Source: Hypomyces perniciosus | Lineage: Eukaryota > Ascomycota > Sordariomycetes > Hypocreales > Hypocreaceae | Length of the DNA: 64,000 bases | Assembly: GCA_008477525.1 (NCBI GenBank) | Contig: SPDT01000009.1 | Coordinates: 992,001 to 1,056,000 of the forward strand | Direction of reading: 5' to 3' | Part shown: positions 22,246 to 33,838 of the stretch, in pieces | Layout: each line of letters starts with the position of its first letter | Position numbering within the stretch: the first letter of the stretch is position 1 | Translations under genes and position numbers: made by a program | Notes under the pieces: model-generated | The model's database searches: none | Seen by the model: the letters and a program-made list of their open reading frames with translations, nothing else | What the model was told of the DNA's origin: nothing

Positions 22246-23195
22246 ATGTCGAACCATTGGCCTAGCCCTCTGGCTCCAGTACACCATGGTTTGCCTACAG
22301 ACTATCCTCCATGCTACTCTTCCGCTCCCTCACCCAGCTATCCCCCCGCTCCCAGTCTGCCGACGATTCAGTATGCCTCGTATCCAGCTGTTGCGGCCGC
22401 TCCTCAGCCAGGCGATGCCTACCGCGTGAGCCCCGTAGGCAACACCCAGATGTCTCTACCGAGCATGCGAGTAATCGATCCTATGTTGCAACAGCCTGAG
22501 GCCCCGCCTATGCCTCATCATTCAATGTTTATGAGCATGAATATGCCTCTGGCAGCCATCTCAGCAGCTCCCCCGAACTACTCCAACCACCCAATGCTTA
22601 TACCCTCGAACGACAAACTGCCCCAAGATGCTTTAGCCCAATATCCTCTACCTCATGACCCGCAGTTGGTTGGTCATCAAGGACCCAAGGTATGTCTACG
22701 GCACTAGCTTACAGAAAGAGTTCAATTGGGCCCGGCGGATTAATTGATATCTCTTATGTTGCAGGAGATCAAACGTCGCACCAAGACAGGTTGCCTCACA
22801 TGCCGCAAGCGAAGAATCAAGGTGCGCAACTCTCTACTGCCATAAAAAAAAACACCCTCCGATATGTATCTTGGTGTTTCTCTCTGTTTTTTCGTCGCCT
22901 TATGACAAAAATGGAGTTGTGCGATTCCTGCAGACGACTAAGAGCCAAGAATACGGGCGGCTAGACATTGGGCGTAATGAAAGTCACCCGGGTGTTGTCA
23001 TGGCCCATTCATTATTCTGCTTTCTATTGCCTTTATTATATTCTTCCCTCGGCCCTTTTGCCACTTCTTCTCATTCACCCCGCTTGGCGGCGTCTATTGA
23101 CAAGCTTTCTCCCAGTGTGACGAAACGCATCCTACCTGTAATAACTGCAGGAAGTCGACGCGCGATTGTCTGGGCTACAATCCAATCTCCAAAAA
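22246..23195 (+). pseudogene. Zn2Cys6 transcription factor, C-terminally truncated
   Basis: Exons 22246-22689, 22765-22821 and 23116-23195 join in frame. Exon 1 encodes a Pro-, Ser- and Met-rich disordered region starting MSNHWPSPLAP. Exon 2 gives EIKRRTKTGCLTCRKRRIK and exon 3 continues CDETHPTCNNCRKSTRDCLG, together a complete Zn2Cys6 binuclear cluster (six Cys, basic first loop). Such proteins bind CGG-containing sites. After the donor GTAAGC at 23196 I find no further exon: the middle-homology region and activation domain are absent. A repeat shared with the right end of the window begins about 110 bp later. The intron between exons 2 and 3 is 294 bp, unusually long here. Probably a disabled regulator. 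Confidence 0.65.
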
Positions 23196-23302
23196 GTAAG
23201 CACGTTAGTGCAGATCGCCGCGATTGTCTACCTATGAAAGGTAACAAGCCTATTATCATAGGCCTGTGTCAGGAATGCAAGGGAGAGGGAAGGGGGCAGA
23301 AA

Positions 23303-23430
23303 AGGGCAGGCTGGCGACCCTTTTCATTTGCATCCTTTTAGCCTCTGTTAGATGGATGGACGTCCATTAAGATCAACACCCAGTGGAATGGATGGAATGC
23401 ACGCCCAGAGCAGTCGCATGGAGTGGGTGG
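23303..23430 (+). repeat. dispersed repeat, copy at truncated transcription factor
   Basis: It begins CAGGCTGGCGA, continues GATGGATGGACGTCCATT, and has GCCCAGAGCAGTCGCATGGA near 23405. The same blocks in the same order lie at 63882-64000. It includes a GGACGTCC palindrome. Element type and full length unknown. Confidence 0.65.
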
Positions 23431-24730
23431 GATTACCGAAATAGGAAAGAGGTCGAGCTAATCGACTAATTATATATAGTACTCGCCGCGGTCACAGTAA
23501 CCACCTTCGTGATCACCAAGCAACAAAATTCATCAGTATCTCTCTTATTATAATTAAAACGAGCACTCCCTTAAGGCTGGTTTAGTGTATGAATGAATTT
23601 GATTGTAAGGATAAAGTGTACTGACTGTGCGTATAATCTAAACTGTGAAATGGTCATAAAGCTTTTGCTTATCAAGTAGTATAATTACAAATGATTATAT
23701 ACTCACGAGCAATGCTGTGCTCCCCCGACTAACTCAGTTCCTAGGCAAGCGCCGTGGTGGATAGATCCATCGCTTCTATACTGTCTTCGGAATGTCTGAC
23801 AGGTCCGGCTTGGTGGCCGCTGGGTGGGTCTCCAGGGGGGGGGGGCATCGTGCCGACGATAACGGCCCGGAGTTCCAACAGAACCAAGCCTATTGCGAGG
23901 CCAGCAGACATACACAAACAAACTAGGATGCTTACAACCTTCCCACCGCGAAATAACACGCAAGTACGATAGAGACCCTGGTGAAGGCCATGGCAATGAC
24001 ACTAGTGGGTTTGATCGTGCTGTGGGCGGCGAATGAGCGGCAGAGCACTGGTCTCTGATATGTGCATTAAGTATAACAAAGCTAAGACGCGGAACCGATA
24101 GAAGGGATAGCCCGGTATGAACCCGGCTGTAGGGAGCCCTATCTCTAACTATTAAAAAATTTGAAGTGTATGGTCCAGTTTTCCCCATGACTAAAGCTCC
24201 TACCGCCAGCGCCCCAGACCTACCGCTCCCCCCTGTGCGCCAGGGACACCGGCATGAAAGCTGGACCAAAACGAAGTAAAAATCTTTGTGGATGCTTACT
24301 GATAGACTTGCTAGGTGACTGAGCTTTGGCCCGTAAAGTCGACTGCATGTTGCAGTCATAAGCTGAAGCAGATGCTTAAGGGTAGGACAAGCATAGGTGT
24401 TTGAAGATTTGGTTCTGGGTGCTCTAGTGAAACGCCACTATAATGACGGTTTTACAAGCGTCAGCAGTTGATGTATTAGTTTCTTCCTCTCAAGTGAAAA
24501 CGCAAAAACTCTTTTCATCACCGTTCATTGACTCCCCACATGTCATTGACTCATCCATCCTCCCCATTATGAACCACTACCCGCCACTCTTGTTCTGTTT
24601 ACATCTTGATTACATCCCCTGTCCATAAAAAGTCAGATAGATATATTTTCTGTGAGCCTAGGTGCGCCTCTGCTTGACCCGTGTGCCCAGGAAAACTTTA
24701 GATGACAAGCCCAAGATACTTCGGCATTTA
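23431..24730. other. no clear gene
   Basis: A minus-strand 218-codon frame (23703-24359) and an overlapping 72-codon frame (23741-23959) compete. The shorter has a hydrophobic segment (VVSILVCLCMSAGLAIGLVL) like a membrane helix, but neither can be tied to a family. A run of eleven G occurs near 23836. Confidence 0.35.
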
Positions 24731-25188
24731 CAGTAGAGGCCGAAATGAGTCTCCGCATTTTGTTTGTATAGAAAGTTTCTGGGCACAGACCATGCCTCTG
24801 ATTTCCGTAGCCGATACTTTTATCAACGTAGCCGAACTGTACATTCTTAATATTTACTAACATTACATAATAACAATTTCGCCGTTGCTATATAGAGGGG
24901 AACGGCAAGAAACAGCCATAAGTCGCTGTAAGCTTTTTATTAATAGACAAAGTTTTCGATCTCTAATTGCTGTGTTTTAAGGTTGCTGTTTCTGACTTTT
25001 AGGAATAAGAAAGATCAAAATCCTAACATATAATATAAAAAGCCACAAATGGCCTTTGTTAGGCTAATATTAAAGAATTACCTGACAAGCGTTATTCTAT
25101 AGTACTAGCTACCGCAGGCAGCAGTCTGGTCCGTGCCCAGAGAGTTTCTAAACACGCAAACCGCGGACACTCATTTCGGCCTCTACTG
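24731..25188 (+). repeat. pogo-like MITE, full length (458 bp)
   Basis: Flanked by TA at 24729-24730 and 25189-25190. Ends are CAGTAGAGGCCGAAATGAG and TTCGGCCTCTACTG. It contains the GGGAACGGCAAGAAACAGCC block and the AAAAAGCCACAAATGGCC near-palindrome. Confidence 0.85.
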
Positions 25189-25595
25189 TACCACGGAATG
25201 TGGTGAACTCTGCCAGGCCCAGTAGCCGTTTCCTCAAGCCCGCCGTGTTCCATATGTCGTCATGTAGAATGCCGTATCTGAGTCCGACTGTTGCCCTTCC
25301 AATAGAATCGTTCCTTTTCTTTCTAGACGCCTTGATAGAGCAATAGCCGTCGGTTGTAGTTGGTTTCTCGGTGTAATATTTCGGGGCTAGCTCTTTGCTT
25401 CGATCCTGTAGTGCCGAGAGAAGGGTACCGTGGACGCCCCGGGACGCCAGCGTTGATCGGGTAGTGGGCTAGGTGTTGAAGGACTACTCAGGACCGTATG
25501 GGCTTACTCCGGTTATTAGTTGTGCAACATTGGGTAACCGTGTATAGCTCTGGATCAGAGGGAGGCTTGGAACTTGGCAATAGTGATGGTCTCCG

Positions 25596-25928
25596 TCATT
25601 CGGTCTCGGGGCAGGTAGAAGCCCGGGTGTTGCTACAAGTGGCGGCGGCGACGCTTCTTGTGAGTGTGAGTGTAGATACCTTGCCGATTGCGGTTGCGAT
25701 GCTGGTGGAAAATCTAGAAAATTCTTTCGAGATATCTTGCCACGTCTTGCCTTCCTTCCTGAGTTTGACAAGCTTTTCACTTTGTGCTTTGGACCACTGC
25801 ATCTTCTTTCTGTGTTCTTGAGTGTCTCGTTTGTCCTTATAGGAAGGCTCCGATCGCAGTCGAGGGTGGAGGATTCTTGCTTCTATCTTCTTCGAGTGGA
25901 TTTTGCTTGCGGTTCCCCATACCCCCAA
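25596..25928 (-). CDS. short protein with Myb/SANT-like motif
   Basis: The minus-strand frame includes MQWSKAQSEKLVKLRKEGKT followed by WQDISKEF, matching the Trp-led first two helices of Myb/SANT-like domains in fungi. A start at the ATG before QWSKAQ (25802) would give 68 aa. An adjacent frame (25484-25780) is Pro- and Ser-rich and could be the continuation after a shift or intron. The third helix is not evident, so this may be a fragment. It echoes the Myb-like segment at 18040-18150. Confidence 0.4.
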   Translation of the reverse strand: MGVWGTASKIHSKKIEARILHPRLRSEPSYKDKRDTQEHRKKMQWSKAQSEKLVKLRKEGKTWQDISKEFSRFSTSIATAIGKVSTLTLTRSVAAATCSNTRASTCPETE

Positions 25929-27771
25929 ATAGTGGGGTTCGAGTCGAGAGGTGGGGAATCAAAGCGAGAAATGTGTGAAGCAAGAGGACTCGGATAAAAT
26001 AGATGATAGCAGGTCAGGTGTATGGCCTTAGCGCTGAGAGACTGGAACGACTTCAATGACGACTCGCCGTGGTGACCCGTCCTTTAACGTTATTTGGCGT
26101 CATATCAGTGCGTGGCACTGGCAAATACTCCACTCATCTGCGATGACAATGCTAAAAGAGACAGGAAGCGTGACGTTATTGTTCAGTTAGAACGTCGTCG
26201 CATGCTCGCCGACGATAGGGGGACCTGGCCATTTGAGCATCGGGGTGTGCCTGGAAAAAAGGGCGTACATCATTGTCAGAGTCCGAATGGTAAGAGCGGA
26301 ATGGGTGACTGACTGGGAGACCCGGCGTAGAATCCGATTGGTAAAATTAGAAGTCGGCTACATATTTTCGTCGCAATGTTCCATTGTAGGTATAGTACGG
26401 GGTACTCCAAGTACATCCACGCCCACCCACGCCCACCCCTCAATCCCTGTTACCCGAGGGCGTGCCGTTTGGGTTCAGGAAGTGCGGTGGGGTGCCGGAC
26501 CGGGGAGGGGGGGGGGGTTTCAGCAAAATCAACTACGGCCCCACAAACCCACGCAAGCGGCTGGGCTGTAAAAATATGTTCAGCGATTTGAGGACCGCGC
26601 TTGGTTCGTTCTATAATTGCCGCCCGTAACACGAACTTCGTATCTCGTGCCGTATGGCGTTAAAACAAACGGCTTCGCGTCTTTGTTGCTTATCATGATC
26701 AACCCAGTATCTGAGACTATTATTGCATTCCGCCGCGTGCTCGAATGAGCCGGTATTTTGGGCTAATCTGACAGACTTAATTGTTGCGGCGGAGAAGGCT
26801 ATGTTCGGAGTTTGAAATCTTAAGCAACTGGTCTAGCTACTTTGGCGATTAGATCAAGGAAGCGAAGCAGCACTAAAGCTTATGGCTGATGTATTATCAC
26901 AGATACGCCTGCCTTAAGTCGATCCCGGTTTAGCAAGCTGCCGATTGACTCGGCCGCGCCGTTCCAATTGGTTAGTGTACGGGACTGTGCTCCGGAGTGA
27001 AGGCACCCCTGCAAAATACTCGTAAGGTTGGTTTGCGGAAGCGCCTTGGTAAGCCTCGCCTGGCGGGGATAATGTACTTCGTACCTACGCGGAGAGGGGC
27101 CTTCACGTCTAAGGTATGTGTACCTCAGCGGGTCGGGACCTTAGTATCCTGCACCTGCATATACTAGTACGTGCATAAGTAACGGAGTCTGAAAGAAGCT
27201 AGGGGAAGGCCGGATCCCAGTCGCCTCGTTAGCGTTCGTTAGGAAACAGGGGGAACATGGGACGACAGGGGGTAGCTGCCCCGAATCAACTAGATCGTCA
27301 GAGTGGCCGCGCTTCCCAATGCCACTCCCATTTAACCATAACAGGGCTGGCCATATCTCCTAACGCCACACCCACGAGTTCGTCTTTTGCAATAACTGAG
27401 GGGTAGCTGGTCATTCCATAATAGCATGTACTTCGTAGATGGAGTGTAGGTACTCCCGATATCCAAGGGGGTCCTCCGTAGCGTGCCTGGGAGGTAAGTT
27501 GCTGAGATCCTGATCCACCCATATCGCCCGCGGGAAGTTTCCAGTTTCCGTTTCAAAAATGATGAACACGCACAACGTGACCCACCTGAGGGTTATCTCA
27601 TACCCAGCCTAAGTCTCTTTAGAGATGCTCTCCCGGTGTAGACACAATATAATCACCATAAGAAAGGGGGGTGGTCTTCGTCCATCTTACGTCGCTACTT
27701 TCGTCGCCGACTATCGTTCGCATCTTCATATCTATCGCACTCTCTCTAAATACGGCTACCGCACATAGAAA
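25929..27771. other. gene-free stretch
   Basis: No frame here has recognisable content. A run of eleven G lies near 26508-26518. Short related motifs such as GTACTTCGTA occur near 27073 and 27430. Shortly before 27772 comes the leader of the membrane protein gene. Confidence 0.4.
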
Positions 27772-28637
27772 ATGGACAACCTGTCTACACTACACTTAGC
27801 CTTGGTGACCCTACATGATGCGGTCTTTTCCTTGGCTTTCATTTTCCAGTGTTGCCAGCAGCTTCCCCGATATAAACAGAGTTCGAACATGGATTCCAAC
27901 CGCGGCAAAGCGTTCGATATTTACTTCCGCCACATCTTCAAGCCGTTATGGGTTGGTTGCGTGATTCTGGTAACTGTTCTGGGTCTTCTTTTTGTAATTG
28001 GGATGTGGTGGGCAAGGGGCAACAACTTGGAGAACTGGGAAAGCAGTTGTTTTAAACTGGCTATCTTTGTAATGATTTTGGGAAGTATTATCAAGACGGT
28101 ATGCGTTGTCATCGATCGTTGTTTCAGGGAAGAACCTAACCTTTTACCAGCGCCTTCGTTTTACTGAATTCTGGAAAAGAATTTCTATATCTAAACACCT
28201 CTGCATCCTCCACGCAATGTCTTTCATCGCCATATGTTTACTTGCTACCGGTTTGTTCTCTCCATGGGTTCCACACCCTGCAGTATGGACAACAGTGTCA
28301 TGTATAGTTCAACAGCTATCCACATTGGCATCATATTATATTCCCTTCCATTTTCAGGAAACTCGATCAATAACGTGGAAAAATGTCTTCGTTATGTTCT
28401 TCCATGCGCTAGCCCTGGTGCTCCATTTCGTCAGTCTTGCATTCCGAAAAGAAGCGGATCACATACTCGTATGTACATACATCATTTTAAAGAAATTTCT
28501 TATACTAACCATAAACTATGCAGTGGTTAGCTTCCATATTTCTTCTACTAGAAATTTTTGGAACACTGCAGGTCATAATGATTATGCTCAACAATTTTCG
28601 TCGTCGAGCACCGACCGACCAAAGCAACAACGTTTAA
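27772..28637 (+). CDS. multi-pass membrane protein, about seven helices, 252 aa
   Basis: Exons 27772-28098, 28151-28468 and 28524-28637. Intron 1 (52 bp) has donor GTATGC, branch CCTAACC and acceptor ACCAG. Intron 2 (55 bp) has donor GTATGT, branch ACTAACC and acceptor TGCAG. All three exons are in phase zero and the joined frame is 253 codons including TAA. Hydrophobic segments include WVGCVILVTVLGLLFVIGMW, FKLAIFVMILGSII, MSFIAICLLATGLF, FVMFFHALALVLHFVSLAF and WLASIFLLLEIFGTLQVIMI, with two weaker ones, so about seven helices are likely. The C-terminus (RRRAPTDQSNNV) is polar and probably cytoplasmic. No cleavable signal peptide and no family recognised; a receptor-like role is possible but not shown. 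The gene is intact. Confidence 0.65.
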
Positions 28638-29562
28638 TGGTATCTTCTGTGGAATCGCAGGCCATGCCTGTCTAATAAAGGGTAGAAGGGAGAAGAGCAG
28701 GAGCTGTATCCAGTCACTCTTTTATGTGATTTCAACTTTGTGTTTTCGTTGACTGTCATCTACTGGCACGTCCTGCTATGCTGCCGTTCCTTTCCAAATT
28801 TCTTTCAATGTCTCTTACCTTTCATCATATTGCTATTGGCAAGCATCTAAATTTGTGGTGTACAGCTGCGGTCTAAATTTTCCAGACGGGTGGTCGGAGA
28901 ACAGTTGTGGAACAACGGTGTAATCTAGTATCTGAATAAGAGGTCCTGTCAGTTGCACGCGCAAGTGTGGGACATACAACCACTATACCCAGGGGGTTAA
29001 ATCTGGGTAGAATTAAAGTCCGGATTTAAAAATTCATCTGTCAACACCGTGCCATTCAGAACTTCCACGTGGTAACCTGATGCAAGTTTTCAAGTGAGAG
29101 TCCCATTAGCATACGCAAGGCCGTTCCAGGGCTCGGCCAAGCTGCTGGCCTTGGGGGCTTTCGGGTTAGGCAACAAAACCGATCTCTTCTTACTGTTGTC
29201 GCTGTTTTCACTGATCATGTACAAGTTCGTCCCAATAGCCACACAGCGCTGAGATAGTTCCATCTGTTCTGGTTCGTGACTACTGTGCCGATGTAGTCAA
29301 CTATGGTAACAGTTGGCTAATTCTCAGGACTCATGTTGTTGACTCCTATCCGCTATAAGACCGGGCTGGTCGGCAGAATCGCAATGCCCTGGATGCTATA
29401 CTTCATTGTCGTGAGAAGATCTGCACCTGCGAGCCACTGGCTACTGTGGAATTCGTCATTGTCGAATCGCCCGCTCCGCCCAGCGCTCTTCCAATCCGAT
29501 GCCTAATCTTTGGTCATTGATTAGGTGTCAGACAGATTAAACCAACTATCCAACACATCCAT
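28638..29562. other. intergenic, no gene seen
   Basis: No supported open frame or repeat. Confidence 0.4.
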
Positions 29563-29786
29563 CTAGTCGGCCAGGTCCCTTTTTAACCAAGCGTTGATTG
29601 CCTTGAAGATTTTGTCCCAAATATGGATCCCCTCGGTATTGCCGGGGTGCAACGCATCCTTAGCATCCTGATGTGTTCTAACGTATCTAGCTTTATCTCG
29701 GAGGTTAAGGTAAGATATAACATTATGTAATATCTCTATTGGCAACTCAGTAAGCCGGCCCTTGTTTGGTAAAGTAGCCCCGAGTG
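29563..29786 (-). pseudogene. F-box fragment
   Basis: The minus-strand frame reads LTELPIEILHNVISYLNLRD, then KARYVRTHQDAKD, an F-box-like first half. The open frame begins directly after a TAG and contains no ATG before the F-box, and it ends after about 60 more residues. It is either an isolated exon or the stump of a broken F-box gene. Confidence 0.45.
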
Positions 29787-30968
29787 CTAGTCACATAGCA
29801 TAGGGCAGCAAGAGGAACGGACAAGCAAATGAAGCAGGATATATAGTATAAGTCATGAGAAACGCATAAGGCTGAATTTAAGATCGCAATTCAACCCCCA
29901 CTTTGGAGGTTATATTCAGCATCCACATGTTACATAGCATCTAAAGGTTTTCTGAGAGCAGCCAGTTTCCGCTGGATGTGACTGAAGCATAGATGTAGCT
30001 AGGTACAAATTTCCTATCCTTTCGAATGTATGTACATATTTTGTCGGGAGTATGTATCTGACATGCCTGTCCCAGTCCACATTTTTTTCTCTTCTTACCT
30101 AATCCAGTAGCTACTACCTTTGGAAGCTGCTATAGAAGGAGTATTAGCCTTTGGTTAGTTCACAATCATCATCAATCTTTCATTCTTCAATTGTTGACCC
30201 CAGCTGCATTGTGTGTGTTGCTTTGTTCTGTCGCCATTATGATCAAATAGTGCCGCAATCCCTTATTGTCCTAGATACCAGCTTCGTGGTCCTATCAGCC
30301 GCGCTCCCGCGCGCCTGCCTATAGATTCTCTGTGGGCTTGTTGTGTGTGGTTTCCCCTTGTCAAAATATATGCTCGGTACGTGAAGGCGCATTCTTACGG
30401 CAGGCTGGGTCTGCTCGCGCCTACCGTTGGCTGGTTAATTTTCAGCCATCTTGTGCTGTTCCTTTAGAGATTAAGTATGTATACGCAGTTTCCACAAAGC
30501 ACATATGCTCATCATAACGAGATATATTGCTCCAATAACGGACCTAACAATTTAGTCAGTTTCGGCTGAGCCACTTCTGACTTGGTCACATCTGCGAGGT
30601 TGCCACAGAACTTGCTGTATGTGCCCTTCCCTTCCTCTCTCGCCTTATTTCTCTCTCATGCCTCTATGCAAATCTCTCCATTTTAAGACATCGGATCCTG
30701 CTTCGGCAAAAGCAGGAAAGGCAGTCGCCACCGAGGAACTTAGACATCACTTGTTGTCTGAGACCAGATGCTAGTCACGTGACTTTTCGAATCAACAGCC
30801 CAGATAGTCGCGAGGATACATAATACAGTTGGTTGAGAAACTCTCAACAGTTGACACGTGTGAACTCTCTAGATTCTATACAAGCGATATAGGGAGCCAC
30901 GATAGCGTCTACATGACATATTGCATCGAGGACTCTTTCCACTTCAACCCAAAGCTGCTTCGTGCTAG
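29787..30968. other. no clear gene
   Basis: AT-rich DNA with only short frames and no recognisable domain. Confidence 0.35.
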
Positions 30969-31319
30969 GTCTCACCGCGGGATATCAAAGACACCATCAA
31001 CATTGCCCAGAACGGTCTTGTGGTGTCTAGGGGATATGAAGACGGGGGTGGTGAGCACATGGTGCGAACCTCTGCTTCCAGTGGGTTCGTTAAATTCATA
31101 CACTGTGATCACGACGGAGTAGTTGTTGTGGGCACAGGAAGTCGGAGTGAGTTTAATCTAAACTGCTGGATAACTATTACGACCTTCTTCCAACAGCTAG
31201 GCCTTGGAAATTCGAGGCGGACCGTAGTCAAGGGTCCAAGGTCATTATCACAGGGATCACAAAGGTTAGCTTGGTACATACAAATTACCCTTTGTACAGT
31301 ACCGATATGCCTATACTAA
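30969..31319 (+). other. possible coding fragment, unrecognised
   Basis: A 116-codon open frame without an early ATG begins after TAG at 30966-30968 and reads DIKDTINIAQNGLVVSRGYE, then GGGEHMVRTS. Composition looks protein-like and an overlapping frame upstream (30829-31122) could supply the N-terminus through a frame change. No family recognised. Confidence 0.25.
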
Positions 31320-31987
31320 ATCAAGTAGCAATTAAGAACTAGAACAATGCTATATAATACAAGTTTCGTACCCCCATAAAATCCTTTGTTTTTCTTCAAA
31401 GCGTAGCCAGTTGATTGACTTATGCTGCGACCTTTTAAGTTTGGCCTCCAATATACTTGAATTCAAAATAACCAATCAAATTGCAGGTAGTTAAAGAATT
31501 CCCTGTGATATGTATGTACTATTCCGTACTAAGAAAGCGTTTGGTTTTCTCGGCACACATCTTTGTGAGGGATTAATAGGCATCTTGTCTTATGACGGCT
31601 GGCTACACGAACACGTTACTTTTTTTTATTACTATTTACGACCATTTTGTATCTAGGTACATCAGCCTCGTCTGGGCAACAGGTCGGTAGGAGCCAGGGG
31701 TCTAGTCCCTGTTCGCTACGTTTCGCTGGACAAAGGAAATTGCGAACACGTTACGTGACAACAGCCAGATTACTTTAATGTGGAGGACTGAGGCTACTAG
31801 TAGTGTGAGGAATAAGTAGGATGAGGGGCAGCTGGGAATGTCTTCAGACTAGGTTGACAATTAATGTCTCAGTCTTCTGTACCAATACATAATATAACCT
31901 GCACGAAAGTTCTTCCTTATGGAGCCAATCTCATGCGTCGCTGCCCAACCTTCTTGTCACAACCGGACTCATCAATAAGATAAGATA
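31320..31987. other. intergenic, no gene seen
   Basis: AT-rich DNA. The pair GAACACGTTAC appears twice (31609 and 31744) about 135 bp apart, a small local duplication. Confidence 0.35.
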
Positions 31988-32447
31988 CAGTAGCGGCCGA
32001 AACCAGTGTCCGCCATTTACGTATTTAGAAACTCTCTGGGCACGGACCAGACTGCTGCCTGCTGTAGCCACTACTATACAACAAAGCCTGGCAGGTTGTT
32101 CTCTAATATTAGCCTAACAAAAGCCATTTGTGGCCTTTTAATATTGTAAATTGGGATTTTAATCCTTCTTATTCTTAAAAGTCAGGAACAGCAACTTTAA
32201 AACACAAAAATTCTGGATCTAAAGGTTTTTCTATTAATAAAGAGTTCACAGCGGCTTTCGGCTGTTTCTTGCCATTCCCTATTATATGATAATGACGAAA
32301 TTGGTTTAAGGTAATATTAGGTAAACAGTAAGAAGGCACGGTTGGGCTGTGTTCATAGAAGTATCGGCTACGGAAATCAGAGGCATAGTCTGTGCCCAGA
32401 AACTTTCTACATTGACAAGTCGCGGACACTCGTTTCGGCCTCTACTG
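31988..32447 (-). repeat. pogo-like MITE, full length (460 bp), inverted
   Basis: Flanked by TA. It begins CAGTAGCGGCCGAAACCAG and ends TTTCGGCCTCTACTG, so its two ends belong to different subtypes. The family hairpin AAAGCCATTTGTGGCCTTT is present. Confidence 0.85.
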
Positions 32448-32461
32448 TACATATTGTCTAG

Positions 32462-32849
32462 TTTGCTCTTTATTTGGCAAGATGGCATCAGGATGTTGCC
32501 GTTCTTGGACAAACCCTGGGACTTCTGGACAAAGGCTGACACGCTTGCCTTTCGGACATCCCCACCAGCATACAGGCCAACTATCGCATCGTTAGACTTG
32601 GCAAACATGATCGTAGAACCGCATGACGCCTCATTCGGGTGGTCTTCGAGCTGGCTAGCGGCAGAGAATACATCTACGTTGTTGGCTGAAAACTAACTGG
32701 CCCGATTTGTTGCCGCGGTACTGATCTGGATAGATCAAATACCCGTCGCTGATTATATTGGCTGAGGCCTTCGATACGGCGGTACTACATCCAATGAGAT
32801 ACATCCGAACTGTGGGTCTAACAGTCAATGTATTGACCGAATGGTCCAT
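32462..32849 (-). pseudogene. decayed unrecognised gene truncated at MITE
   Basis: Two minus-strand frames look like consecutive parts of one protein: VRMYLIGCSTAVSKASANII in one, then VFSAASQLEDHPNEASCGST and FAKSNDAIVGLYAGGDV in the next, offset by one base near 32690. The frame runs into the MITE at 32447 with no proper end. No family assigned; the scattered Cys would suit a secreted protein, but this is a guess. Confidence 0.3.
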
Positions 32850-33079
32850 TGATGATGGCCTGGCTGACTGAGAGGAAGCATCCGATGCTCACTAGAGAGG
32901 TCAAAGGCTGATACTTTGTCATAATGATTGCGACCGCGTTTGCAAACGTTAGTATGCAAAAAACACGCCACCAGCAGGCAGTAATGAACGAATTTGTGGC
33001 AACATAGACGATACATAGTGAATTGTGGTCACGACTCTGGACTGGTCAAATACACAATCACAAGGTATTAACGCCCGGC

Positions 33080-33838
33080 GTTTGGCGTCCATTTTTGGTC
33101 ATTTGACGGCTACTTCCCTTCCAGGTAGGAGGAGATGTTTGCCTCGTTGAGTTTCGGTGCATTGAAGCGCCTCTGTTCGGTATGCCGTCCACTTTCTTTA
33201 TCAGAAAAGGAAGTGCTCAACTGTCTCTTTTGCTTGTCCACATTCGCATTTGTCTGAGGGTGTTGCATTGTTCCGATAGAGGTACGCGTTTAATCTTGCC
33301 CTACCCGTCCTGAGTTGGGCAAGCACACTAGCCTCCTTCCACGACAAGCCGTCGTAGAGTTGTCGTGTTTGTTTTCCTCGTAGCGCTGCATCGACTCTTT
33401 AGGAATGCTTTCTGACATTATCTGGCAAGTGTCGCCCATTGTCATGTTCTGACCACGCAATATCGAGTGTCATCGCCTGCATTCTGGAAAACTGTCTTTG
33501 CCGGACGGTGCCCTGTGGGGTGGCATCTCGTGCCTGCTCTTTAGCTAGCTTGAGGATCTTATTTTCGTTATTCACAGGGACCCATAGGACTGATATCACG
33601 TTTCCGCTTCTCTGTAGTGCTTCAATGGAATGGTAGACAGGTTTTTTTGAGTGTGAGCACAGCTACTTTATTGCTCGTCGCCGGCGCAATGCTGCGATAC
33701 CTAGACTTCGGTAGATGTCTCGAAGTGTATTCTATCGCTTCCAGCTCTCTGTTGTATGGATTCTGTTCCGTCCTCTCACCCAGTGTAAAGCAGAAGGTCT
33801 CAAGTTTAGGGCCGCCTTACACCGACACCGGGATCTGA
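33080..33838 (-). mobile_element. LINE (non-LTR retrotransposon) 3' remnant
   Basis: The minus strand encodes pieces of the C-terminal part of a Tad-like LINE polyprotein: LETFCFTLGERTEQNPYNRE and LEAI...ATSNKVAVLTL (RNase H region), WVPVNNENKILKLAKEQARD (WVP motif), and LYDGLSWKEASVLAQLRTGR with CECGQAKETVEHFLF, the usual cysteine-containing tail. The pieces lie in several frames with stops, so it is dead. Related sequence may extend to about 34480, where I cannot follow it. No poly-A tail seen. Confidence 0.65.

Noticed and set aside
23703..24359. 218-codon minus-strand frame
   Set aside because: Arg/Ser/Pro-rich composition typical of chance frames; it competes with a shorter frame carrying a membrane-like segment, and neither can be supported.
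31665..31740. tRNA-like stretch (CCAGGGGTCTAGTCCCTG)
   Set aside because: No matching acceptor stem, anticodon arm or GGTTC T-loop could be built around it.
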